Assembly: GCA_036003885.1 (NCBI GenBank) | Contig: DASYSA010000221.1 | Coordinates: forward strand, 1 to 5,716 | Reading direction: 5' to 3' | DNA: 5,716 nt | Origin: DASYSA01 sp036003885 | GTDB taxonomy: Bacteria > Acidobacteriota > Blastocatellia > UBA7656 | Shown here: positions 1-5,447 of the stretch, in pieces | Position numbering within the stretch: position 1 is the first letter of the stretch | How the letters are laid out: each line of letters begins with the position of its first letter | Made by a program: the position numbers and the translations under genes | Notes under the pieces: generated by a model | What the model saw: the letters and a program-made list of their open reading frames with translations, nothing else | Databases searched by the model: none | What the model was told of the DNA's origin: nothing

Positions 1-385
1 GAACCTTTGCGTCCCGAACAGCCTCATTCCAATAGAGTTTATCCATCTCCGCGACACTGATTCCGTAACCCAGCTTGAGAACCTTGTCCAGTTCAGGAGT
101 GACGCCGCCGGGAAGGAAGTCGGAGTATTTGTTCTTCGGCATCTTGAGCGCGCTATCGTCAGCCGGATACCAGATCTCGGTTACGAGTGTGCGCGGCTCT
201 TTAGTAAAGTTGTCGGTGCGACCCGAGTCGACGAAGACGGTTCGAGTGACGCCGACCGGGAATGGACCCGCCGCGAGCGGGTCGGGTGCTTTGGCGCTGC
301 CGGGCTTCCCTGCGGCCGCAGGGGAGAGCAAAAGGATGATAGTGAAGAGAGCCAGTCCAGCTCTCAGAATGGAATGCATGTGCAT
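1..385 (-). CDS. Exported alpha/beta-hydrolase, dienelactone hydrolase / PAF-acetylhydrolase type (N-terminal part, runs off left edge)
   Basis: Reading the minus strand from an ATG at 385 gives 128 codons, open to the window edge. The start is supported by GGGAGG six bases upstream; a second ATG at 379 is less well placed. Residues 6-25 form a Sec-type signal peptide: an Arg, a hydrophobic core and SPAAA before a likely cleavage site near A25. The mature part reads GPFPVGVTRTVFVD, then RTLVTEIWYPADD (residues 66-78). This matches the usual opening of the predicted dienelactone hydrolase / platelet-activating-factor acetylhydrolase group, in which the first beta strands carry a TEIWYPA-like stretch. 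The Ser-Asp-His triad would lie in the missing part, so catalytic competence cannot be judged. The likely role is hydrolysis of small esters or lipids outside the cytoplasm; the substrate is unknown. It is divergent from the thiolase gene. The family call rests on the N-terminus alone. Confidence 0.72.
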   Translation of the reverse strand, partial: MHMHSILRAGLALFTIILLLSPAAAGKPGSAKAPDPLAAGPFPVGVTRTVFVDSGRTDNFTKEPRTLVTEIWYPADDSALKMPKNKYSDFLPGGVTPELDKVLKLGYGISVAEMDKLYWNEAVRDAKV

Positions 386-437
386 GTGCCGCCTCCCGTG
401 ACAAGCCGCTGTTGGAAAGGAGTTCAAAGGAACAGTT

Positions 438-466
438 ACTCTAAGTCCATTCTGGCGTGATGACAA
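438..466 (-). promoter_or_regulatory. Candidate sigma70-type promoter for the exported hydrolase
   Basis: On the minus strand, TTGTCA (plus positions 461-466) is followed after exactly 17 bases by TAGAGT (438-443). These match the -35 consensus at 5 of 6 and the -10 consensus at 4 of 6. A transcript would start near 431 and carry a leader of about 45 bases before the ATG at 385. The -35 element lies inside one of two TGACAAGC direct repeats. Confidence 0.38.
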
Positions 467-483
467 GCGGCGAGCTAAGTCGC

Positions 484-513
484 CTGACAGTAGCCCTCTG
501 TTACCACTATAAT
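484..513 (+). promoter_or_regulatory. Likely sigma70-type promoter for the thiolase gene
   Basis: CTGACA at 484-489 (5 of 6 to TTGACA) and a perfect TATAAT at 508-513 are separated by 18 bases. The predicted transcription start is near 520, giving a leader of about 60 bases to the ATG at 582. This is the best promoter match I found in the window. A CCTGAC / GTCAGG inverted pair (483-488 and 524-529) flanks the -10 region and could be an operator, but that is only a suggestion. Confidence 0.58.
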
Positions 514-581
514 TTGAGACAGCGTCAGGTGGATTCACAAGCTACGCTATGCGGTAGGATGGAAGTTGAAAGGAATAGTTC

Positions 582-1760
582 ATGACTGATGCACTGATAC
601 TCTCAGGCGCCAGAACACCTGTTGGGAAATTGCTCGGCCAGCTCAAGGACTTCAGTGCGGTCGATCTCGGGGTTGCGGCGGCGCGGGCTGCTATTGAGCG
701 CGCCGGCTTCGATCCGGGCGTTGTTGAAGAAGTCATAATGGGCAACGTGGTTCAGGCGGGCAATGGGCAGAATCCCGCACGCCAGGTCGCTCTGAGGGCT
801 GCCATTCCTGACTCCGTGGCCGCTCTCACGATCAACAAGGTCTGCGGCTCCGGATTGAAGGCTGTGATGCTTGCGGCCAACGGAATTCGAGTGGGGGAGA
901 TTGAAGTAGCAGTAGCCGGCGGGATGGAGTCGATGACCAATGCGCCCTATTTGCTGAAAGGCGCACGCCAGGGCTATCGCCTTGGCGACCAGGAGCTGAT
1001 CGACTCTATGATCGGAGACGGACTCTGGTGTGCAATCGATAACTGGCATATGGGCTGCACCGGTGAGGTGGTGTCTGAGCGCTACAATGTATCCCGCGAA
1101 GAGCAGGATCAGTACGCGTTTGACTCGCATCGCAAGGCGATCGCAGCTATGAAAGCGGGCAGGTTCGATGAAGAGATCGTGCCAATCGAGGTTCCCCAAA
1201 AGAAAGGCGCGGCGCTCGTGATTCGGACCGACGAGGGCCCGCGCGAGGACACATCACTGGAAGCGCTCGGCAATCTCAAACCCGCATTCAAAGAAGGAGG
1301 CACAGTTACCGCGGGCAACGCGCCGGGCGTGAACGATGGGGCAGCAGCCCTGGTCGTCGCTTCATCAGAAGTGGCAAGACGTATTGGCGCGAGGCCGATG
1401 GCTCGAATTGTTGCGCAGGCAACCAGCGGAGTCGAACCGAAGCTCGTGATGATGGCGCCGGTTACCGCTATAAGAAAGACGCTCGAGCGCGCGGGTTGGA
1501 GTCTGGGGGACGTCGATCTTATAGAGCTGAACGAAGCATTCTCGGTTCAGGCGGTAGCGATCACGCGCGAGCTTGGAATTGATCCCTCGCGTTTGAATGT
1601 CAACGGCGGCGCGGTCGCTCTCGGACATCCAATAGGCGCGAGCGGTGCGCGAATACTGGTGACGCTGCTCCACGAGATGCAGAGGCGAGATGCGAGGCGA
1701 GGCCTTGCGGCCTTGTGTTTGGGCGGGGGCAACGCCGTCGCGATGGCAGTTGAGCGATAA
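582..1760 (+). CDS. Acetyl-CoA C-acetyltransferase (biosynthetic-type thiolase)
   Basis: A 392-residue thiolase, the normal length for the family. It condenses two acetyl-CoA to acetoacetyl-CoA, or runs the reverse thiolytic reaction, in the cytoplasm. The nucleophile is C88 in NKVCGSGLKAV. Other family landmarks are GGMESMTNAPYLL (113-125), HMG (156-158), GTVTAGNAPGVNDGAAA (240-256), NEAF (317-320), GGAVALGHPIGASGAR with H349, and the second catalytic cysteine C379 in CLGGGNA. All catalytic residues are present, so it should be active. The GNAP segment (P248) replaces the GNAS seen in well-studied bacterial thiolases. AAAGGA at 569-574, seven bases before the ATG, supports the start. The gene stands alone with its own promoter and a probable terminator. 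With no phaB, hydroxyacyl-CoA dehydrogenase or CoA-transferase gene beside it, the sequence cannot tell ketone-body or PHB synthesis from degradation; atoB, phaA or thlA would all be plausible names. Confidence 0.96.
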   Translation: MTDALILSGARTPVGKLLGQLKDFSAVDLGVAAARAAIERAGFDPGVVEEVIMGNVVQAGNGQNPARQVALRAAIPDSVAALTINKVCGSGLKAVMLAANGIRVGEIEVAVAGGMESMTNAPYLLKGARQGYRLGDQELIDSMIGDGLWCAIDNWHMGCTGEVVSERYNVSREEQDQYAFDSHRKAIAAMKAGRFDEEIVPIEVPQKKGAALVIRTDEGPREDTSLEALGNLKPAFKEGGTVTAGNAPGVNDGAAALVVASSEVARRIGARPMARIVAQATSGVEPKLVMMAPVTAIRKTLERAGWSLGDVDLIELNEAFSVQAVAITRELGIDPSRLNVNGGAVALGHPIGASGARILVTLLHEMQRRDARRGLAALCLGGGNAVAMAVER

Positions 1761-1775
1761 GACCTGGCTGCCAAT

Positions 1776-1802
1776 GTTTGCTGAAGCAGCAGAGCAAACT
1801 TT
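1776..1802 (+). terminator. Probable intrinsic terminator of the thiolase gene
   Basis: GTTTGCT (1776-1782) pairs perfectly with AGCAAAC (1793-1799) around a 10-base loop and is followed by TTT, starting 15 bases after the thiolase stop. The U-run is short and the stem only moderately GC-rich, so termination may be partial. Confidence 0.42.
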
Positions 1803-1844
1803 AACGTCCGGGGTTGTCACCCGCGAAAGATACTAGATGGAACG

Positions 1845-1868
1845 TGGGCACACTGCCTTCGTGGCCCA
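1845..1868. terminator. Hairpin between convergent genes, possible terminator
   Basis: TGGGC, a bulged A, then CAC pairs with GTG-GCCCA around the loop TGCCTTC, giving 8 base pairs. It lies about 60 bases beyond the stop of the minus-strand coiled-coil gene and about 85 beyond the thiolase stop, so it could serve either direction. There is no clear U-run on either strand, so the terminator role is a guess from position. Confidence 0.25.
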
Positions 1869-1929
1869 GAAAGAAAGACGCCGACCGATCGAGGATGAGT
1901 CAGGAAGGTTTGGATTCCAGCTCACCCAT

Positions 1930-2295
1930 TCACTTCAATAACTCACGCTGACCTGCGCGCACGTTCAGGTTGTCCTCGTGCATAACTTCGATCTTGTTTG
2001 CGACGAAGCGGAAGTGAGTGTTCATTTCCTCTCGGTTTTCCAGGAAACGTGCGTTCATCTCCTCTCGGTTTTCCAGGAAACGAGTATTCATTTCCTCTCG
2101 CGCTTCCGCAAAGCGAGTATTCATTTCATCGCGCAATGAGGCGATTTGATTCTCGAGACTGGACCGAAGTTGCTGAACACTTTGGGAGAGGCGGGACTCG
2201 AATTGCCGCAGGCGCTCGAGAATTGCCATAGCCGTCGGCTGGGTTGTCAGGTCCTCATCTGGCAAGCTCTGAGTAGGATCGTCATCTTGTATCAT
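1930..2295 (-). CDS. Small coiled-coil protein with four 11-residue repeats
   Basis: A 121-residue acidic-to-mixed, highly charged protein with no signal peptide or membrane segment. Residues 1-22 are a low-complexity acidic leader (DDDPTQSLPDEDL). Residues 23-54 already look helical (AILERLRQFESRLSQSVQQL). Residues 55-98 are four tandem hendecads of the form R-E/D-E-M-N-x-x-F-x-x-x, such as REEMNTRFLEN. The tail ends QRELLK. Regular M and F positions every 11 residues imply a long alpha helix that self-associates as a coiled coil with a hendecad geometry. AAGGAAG five bases before the ATG strongly supports the start. It is the downstream one of two minus-strand genes, 199 bases from its neighbour, so co-transcription is possible but not shown. 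I do not recognise a named family; small proteins of this build are usually annotated as hypothetical. A structural or scaffold role is inference. Confidence 0.85.
   Translation of the reverse strand: MIQDDDPTQSLPDEDLTTQPTAMAILERLRQFESRLSQSVQQLRSSLENQIASLRDEMNTRFAEAREEMNTRFLENREEMNARFLENREEMNTHFRFVANKIEVMHEDNLNVRAGQRELLK
2002..2133 (-). repeat. Four 33-bp coding repeats encoding hendecads
   Basis: The four 11-codon units of the coiled-coil gene are also visible as DNA repeats. The two central units share an identical 22-base block (2028-2049 and 2061-2082, period 33). The outer units have diverged: the first reads RDEMNTRFAEA and the last REEMNTHFRFV. This pattern fits duplication of whole units in frame, the most recent one in the middle. 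Confidence 0.85.
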
Positions 2296-2494
2296 GTTTT
2301 CTTCCTTTTCACTCAGTTAAGCTCAATCCAGACAGGGGCGGTGTCCGCTACGCTCGACCAAAAACATCTTCGGGCTTGAAGCCATTTTGGTTATCTAAAC
2401 CGAAACGCGCGTCATGTGTCAAATGACAGCTCACACCTTGAGGAACTGAGCGCTTCACTGCAGACGACTCGCATGTTCTTCGGTCTGAAACCTA
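2296..2494. other. Intergenic spacer between two minus-strand genes
   Basis: No gene is evident. The spacer must hold the leader of the coiled-coil gene on the minus strand, but I see no convincing -35/-10 pair. It contains a compact palindrome at 2417-2428 (TGTCA-AA-TGACA) and a short GGCTT/AAGCC dyad at 2373-2383. No U-tailed hairpin closes the upstream gene, which leaves read-through into the coiled-coil gene possible. Confidence 0.5.
2417..2428. repeat. Short perfect palindrome, possible operator
   Basis: TGTCA and TGACA are separated by AA, about 120 bases upstream of the coiled-coil start and 67 bases past the stop of the gene before it. Such compact dyads are typical of dimeric repressor sites, but a 10-base dyad can occur by chance and no regulator gene is nearby. 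Confidence 0.2.
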
Positions 2495-3211
2495 CTACTC
2501 TCGGGCCTGCGCACCGAGCTGCGAGGCCAGGTCTTCCCGCAAACGGCGAAAGTGTCCCGAAGGAATGGCGCCGATCGCGTCCTGGAGCTTTTCGGTGATT
2601 CCCTCGATCTCCCTGGCTTCCCGCACCTCGACGGCTTCAACCGCTTGCCCCACCTGCTCCGGCGATGCTGTGCGAGGGGTTCTTCGCAGACCGCGTGCGA
2701 GTATTGCAGCGGCGCTCTTCAAGCCGGACTTCGATTGACTGAATGTCCCGCGAATTGCGCGTTCAATCAGGCTCGTGTTCAGCCTGCCGAGAACGGCGTC
2801 GATCGCTGCACGCACTTCGAGAAAGCTACGGTGACCTCTGGGGGCGCACCAGCCTTCCAAAAGAGAGCAATCGACAAGGTAGCCCTGATAAAAGACGTGG
2901 CTCGCAGTGTCAATCGCGCGCTTCCACTCGAGGAAGAAGAAGACCTTCCTGAAGATCAGCTTGAAGGGCAACAACAGGGTCGCAATCGCACAACCGCGGA
3001 GGCATCCACTGTCTCGCTCGTCTGCGAGGATCTTGATCTCCTCTTCGCTCACCTTGTACCCGTTGGCGGCCGCGAGCTTGCGTACAAGGCGACGCACGAA
3101 GTAGACCCTGGCGAGGTCGTCGACGATCGGAATCGGAATGAGCGGCGTCAATCCCGCCAATACTGAATGGCTTACAATAAGCCTCTGATTGTTGCCGACT
3201 CGATCACTCAT
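2495..3211 (-). CDS. Uncharacterised protein with hydrophobic segments and a Cys-rich centre
   Basis: From an ATG at 3211 the protein has 238 residues. The frame is open up to another ATG at 3367, but that start would leave two bases before the divergent pepP gene, and its 52 extra residues look non-coding, so I prefer 3211. No strong ribosome binding site precedes it. Residues 13-30 are hydrophobic and contain PLIPIPIVDD, followed by a basic helix (VRRLVRKLAA). Residues 70-97 hold GCLRGC (C70, C74) and a hydrophobic run rich in Leu and Phe (ATLLLPFKLIFRKVFFFLEW). Further cysteines are C115 and C122. Residues 150-238 are charged and helical, with little hydrophobic content. I do not recognise the family. 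The P-I-P-x-x-D turn faintly recalls EcsC/DUF697-type membrane-associated proteins, but this is too weak to name. Peripheral membrane attachment is plausible. Divergent from pepP, with a 158-base shared spacer. Confidence 0.7.
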   Translation of the reverse strand: MSDRVGNNQRLIVSHSVLAGLTPLIPIPIVDDLARVYFVRRLVRKLAAANGYKVSEEEIKILADERDSGCLRGCAIATLLLPFKLIFRKVFFFLEWKRAIDTASHVFYQGYLVDCSLLEGWCAPRGHRSFLEVRAAIDAVLGRLNTSLIERAIRGTFSQSKSGLKSAAAILARGLRRTPRTASPEQVGQAVEAVEVREAREIEGITEKLQDAIGAIPSGHFRRLREDLASQLGAQARE

Positions 3212-3369
3212 CTGAGGGCGGTGTCTATCACTAACTGTGGCCCGTAGCAAGCGTCTCACAGGTGCAAGGTGAGGAAGCTCTTTTCTCGCGCCTCGCGTTT
3301 GGGCTATGCTATCCAGGTGGCCGCCCCCAATAGACCGCTGGATTTTCGAATAGTGATCAAGGACCAATC

Positions 3370-4797
3370 ATGAAGATCGCCCTTAGGTGGGTTCCGCCTT
3401 CTCCGCTTAAGCTTCAACCGTTCGCCATTCTGGTCATCTGCATGCTCGCCTTAGCGGCGCCCTTCCACATGCGCTCAGTCACCGCCGATGGAGATGACAG
3501 GCTTGCTAACCAGCCACGCTCGGAGTATCAGGCACGCCGGCGCAAGCTGATGCAACAGATCAAAGATGGCATAGTCGTACTGATAGGAACGCGCGAGGAG
3601 GACCTCGGCGAGGTGCCGCGCTTTCGCCAAAAGAACGACCTTATGTATCTGACCGGAGTTGAGACTCCCGCCGCCTCGTTGATACTCATCCCCCCGGGGT
3701 TGATCTCGAACGAGGGGCCAATCGAGACCGTGTTCATCCCTGCTAGAAACAAGGGGCACGAGCAATGGACCGGATTTCAGGTGGGCCCGGGAGCCGAGGG
3801 CGAGCAAAAGTTCGGCGTTCAGGAGGTCGCACCGTCAAATCTGTTTAACGATCGACTGACTAAGTTGCTCCTCGCTCCGCCGTTTAAGGCTGCCGATTCA
3901 AGCCAACAGCCTCAGGCGAAACTCTACACCATCGTGCCGCGGGGCTACACCGCGGCCATCACCAGGGAGAATCAGTTCGTCGAATCGGTGCGAAAACTCG
4001 CGCCCAACGTTGTGATTGTGGACGTCTCCCCCTTGATAGGTGAGTTGCGTAAGGTGAAATCCGTACCCGAGATCGAGCTCCTTCAGAAGGCGATCGACAT
4101 CACGGGTGAAGCTCAACGGGACGCCGCTCGGACAGTCAAGCCCGGGGTCTACGAATACGAGGTTCAGGGCGCGCTCGAGTATGCCTTCACCCGCAATGGC
4201 GCCGAACGCCCAGGGTTCGCATCTATTGTGGGTTCGGGGATCTATTCCACCGTCCTCCATTACAATGAGAACAGAAGGAAGATCGCGAGCGGTGATCTGA
4301 TTGTGGTGGACATCGGCGCAGAGTATAGCTATTACACGGCGGACATCACGCGGACCTATCCCGTCGCCGGAAAGTTCACTCCTCGCCAACGCGAAATCTA
4401 CCAGCTCGTGCTTGAAGCGCAGCGAGCCTGCGAGAAGGCATTCAAACCGGGCGAGACTACGATAGGCCAGCTTCAGCAGGTTGCCATAGGAGTCATGAAA
4501 GCCAGTCCGGTGCGCGACAAGCAAGGGAAAACGCTCGAGCGCTATTTCACTCATGGGCTTGGACACTGGCTAGGGATGGATGTGCACGATGTGGGCAGCT
4601 ACGGCAAGATACCCGTGGGCGCTGTCTTCACAATCGAACCGGGCATCTACATACCGGACGAGCAACTGGGCGTTCGCATCGAGGATGACTATCTGGCCAC
4701 CGATAAGGGCCTGATAAAGCTGAGCAGCAAGATCCCATCCGACCCTGATGCGATAGAGGCACTCGTTTCCAGGGCGCGCCCCCCCCACACTCGGTGA
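3370..4797 (+). CDS. pepP: Exported Xaa-Pro aminopeptidase (aminopeptidase P, M24B)
   Basis: A 475-residue metallo-aminopeptidase that removes an N-terminal residue preceding proline. Residues 17-32 are a hydrophobic signal or anchor ending in SVTAD (possible cleavage after A39), so it probably acts outside the cytoplasm, unlike E. coli PepP. Residues 50-190 form the AMP_N domain (YQARRRKLMQQI, NDLMYLTGVETP). Residues 232-452 are the pita-bread catalytic domain. All expected residues are visible: metal ligands D314 (VVDIG), D325 (TADITRT), H399 (HGLGHWLGMDVHDVG), E423 (TIEPGIYI) and E438 (GVRIEDDY), plus H297 (LHYNEN), H395 and H406. It should bind the usual two Mn-type ions. AAGGA six bases before the ATG sets the start. 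A run of eight C bases lies just before the stop, so the last few residues are the least secure part. A weak -10 (TATGCT, 3305-3310) lies upstream, with no good -35. Confidence 0.95.
   Translation: MKIALRWVPPSPLKLQPFAILVICMLALAAPFHMRSVTADGDDRLANQPRSEYQARRRKLMQQIKDGIVVLIGTREEDLGEVPRFRQKNDLMYLTGVETPAASLILIPPGLISNEGPIETVFIPARNKGHEQWTGFQVGPGAEGEQKFGVQEVAPSNLFNDRLTKLLLAPPFKAADSSQQPQAKLYTIVPRGYTAAITRENQFVESVRKLAPNVVIVDVSPLIGELRKVKSVPEIELLQKAIDITGEAQRDAARTVKPGVYEYEVQGALEYAFTRNGAERPGFASIVGSGIYSTVLHYNENRRKIASGDLIVVDIGAEYSYYTADITRTYPVAGKFTPRQREIYQLVLEAQRACEKAFKPGETTIGQLQQVAIGVMKASPVRDKQGKTLERYFTHGLGHWLGMDVHDVGSYGKIPVGAVFTIEPGIYIPDEQLGVRIEDDYLATDKGLIKLSSKIPSDPDAIEALVSRARPPHTR
4779..4786 (+). repeat. C8 homopolymer at the 3' end of pepP
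   Basis: Eight consecutive C bases, four codons before the stop. The frame as given ends ARPPHTR. One extra C would extend the protein by about 25 residues to a TAG near 4860. The catalytic domain is complete before the tract, so either form should keep activity. Confidence 0.9.
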
Positions 4798-4875
4798 CCG
4801 CGGCAGGGACCATTCCTCTTGTGAGAGAAGCGCAATACTCATTCTGTTCGCTGATTTCCTAGTGGATCCCTCAAT

Positions 4876-4925
4876 CCGGGTGATCCCCGGCTTGCCCGTC
4901 GCCCTCGTCCACTGGAGGAGAGGGC
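4876..4925 (+). terminator. Two adjacent hairpins downstream of pepP
   Basis: CCGGG-TGATC-CCCGG (4876-4890) is a 5-bp all-GC stem. Next, GCCCTC (4901-4906) pairs with GAGGGC (4920-4925), enclosing an inner TCC/GGA pair around ACT. They begin 79 bases after the pepP stop. Neither is followed by a U-run, so they are not classic intrinsic terminators, but they could protect the mRNA 3' end or help factor-dependent termination. Confidence 0.3.
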
Positions 4926-4983
4926 GCCTACAATCTCCCGCAACAGATGTTTCTCGCGTCGCAACGACGACGTCAGCAGACAA

Positions 4984-5016
4984 ATGGGTACTAGCACCAC
5001 AGTCTGAATTACCCAT
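4984..5016. repeat. 7-bp inverted repeat with 19-nt loop
   Basis: ATGGGTA (4984-4990) is the perfect complement of TACCCAT (5010-5016). One such match is about what chance predicts for this region. Its 19-nt loop equals that of the stronger dyad at 5157-5201. Confidence 0.3.
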
Positions 5017-5041
5017 AGTGTTCCTATTTCACTACATATAG

Positions 5042-5062
5042 TTCCAGGGGAAAAACCTGGGA
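5042..5062. repeat. Hairpin with A-rich loop
   Basis: TTCCAGG pairs with CCTGGGA (7 bp including one G-U) around the loop GGAAAAA. No U-run follows, and no function can be assigned from sequence alone. Confidence 0.3.
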
Positions 5063-5156
5063 AAGCTACTGCGAGCGAGATTCAGGAAACAAAATGGAAG
5101 ATTGTAAGTTAGACGAGTTCAGCGGCCCAAAGAGAGCAGGTCCCGGAAAAGAGGAG

Positions 5157-5201
5157 AGCCACACCAGTTTGTAGCAGGCAAAGAAGTTAACCGGTGTGGC
5201 T
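5157..5201. repeat. Strong inverted repeat, 9 bp plus 4 bp after a mismatch
   Basis: AGCCACACC (5157-5165) pairs perfectly with GGTGTGGCT (5193-5201). After one A-C mismatch, GTT (5167-5169) pairs with AAC (5189-5191), leaving a 19-base loop (5170-5188). A T-rich but interrupted stretch follows (5201-5225). It could be the stem of a small RNA, a weak terminator, or an end of an unrecognised element. It is the most convincing dyad in the gene-free stretch after the GTGGGAGT repeat. Confidence 0.5.
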
Positions 5202-5293
5202 TACCCTGTCGTTTGTTGTCTTATGTATTGGCAAACGCCGTGCCTCAACGTAACCCGCAGCTCATCGAGTCAAACTATTCAGACTTGAGGTTT

Positions 5294-5321
5294 ACCGCTG
5301 ACGCATTTTGCGATTCGCGGT
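5294..5321. repeat. Nested hairpin
   Basis: ACCGC (5294-5298) pairs with GCGGT (5317-5321). Inside, CGCA (5302-5305) pairs with TGCG (5309-5312) around TTT, with a TGA/ATTC internal loop. It is compact and plausible as RNA structure, of unknown role. Confidence 0.3.
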
Positions 5322-5384
5322 GACACAGAATAGCTCAATCTACTTGACCTACTTCCATCAGCATTGTGACTGAAAAGAGTCAAG

Positions 5385-5447
5385 GTGGGAGTGTGGGAGT
5401 GCGGGAGTATTGGGGGATCGATACTCCCATACTCCCATTCTCCCGTG
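5385..5447. repeat. Triple GTGGGAGT inverted repeat (REP-like intergenic element)
   Basis: Three tandem 8-base units (GTGGGAGT at 5385-5392 and 5393-5400, GCGGGAGT at 5401-5408, then AT) are followed by a 10-base spacer (5411-5420) and by the inverted version, ATACTCCC-ATACTCCC-ATTCTCCC-GTG (5421-5447). Over 26 positions the arms agree at 20, and several mismatches become G-U pairs in RNA. A further ATACTCCC sits at 5480-5487. The element is non-coding; a frame across it on the minus strand is an artefact of its periodicity. Likely a dispersed, non-autonomous palindromic repeat, although copy number cannot be seen from one window. Confidence 0.75.

Noticed and set aside
603..1199. 198-codon minus-strand frame opposite the thiolase
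   Set aside because: Antisense to a gene with complete thiolase motifs; its translation is rich in His, Arg and Cys without recognisable domains.
1365..1820. 151-codon minus-strand frame overlapping the thiolase 3' end
   Set aside because: Most of it is antisense to the thiolase C-terminal motifs, and its peptide has no family resemblance.
1998..2231. Plus-strand frame with GFPGN repeats
   Set aside because: The repeats are the reverse reading of the hendecad codons; the minus-strand gene has the better ribosome binding site and a sensible coiled-coil product.
2552..3166. 204-codon plus-strand frame opposite the uncharacterised gene
   Set aside because: Its peptide is rich in Arg, Cys and Gln with no hydrophobic core or motif, while the minus-strand frame is protein-like.
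3212..3367. 52-codon upstream extension of the uncharacterised minus-strand gene
   Set aside because: It would leave only two bases to the divergent pepP start and no space for promoters; the extra residues are His- and Arg-rich and look non-coding.
3898..4566. 222-codon minus-strand frame opposite pepP
   Set aside because: Fully antisense to the M24 catalytic domain, whose motifs are intact.
4929..4934. TACAAT as a promoter -10 after pepP
   Set aside because: No acceptable -35 at 16-18 bases, no TG extension, and no gene follows it.
4570..5016. 148-codon minus-strand frame spanning the pepP 3' end and the spacer
   Set aside because: About half lies antisense to pepP, there is no recognisable motif, and the hairpin-rich spacer part does not look coding.
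5020..5260. Possible riboswitch or classic structural RNA (c-di-GMP, RNase P, tmRNA, SRP)
   Set aside because: I looked for their conserved core strings and found none; only generic stems are present.
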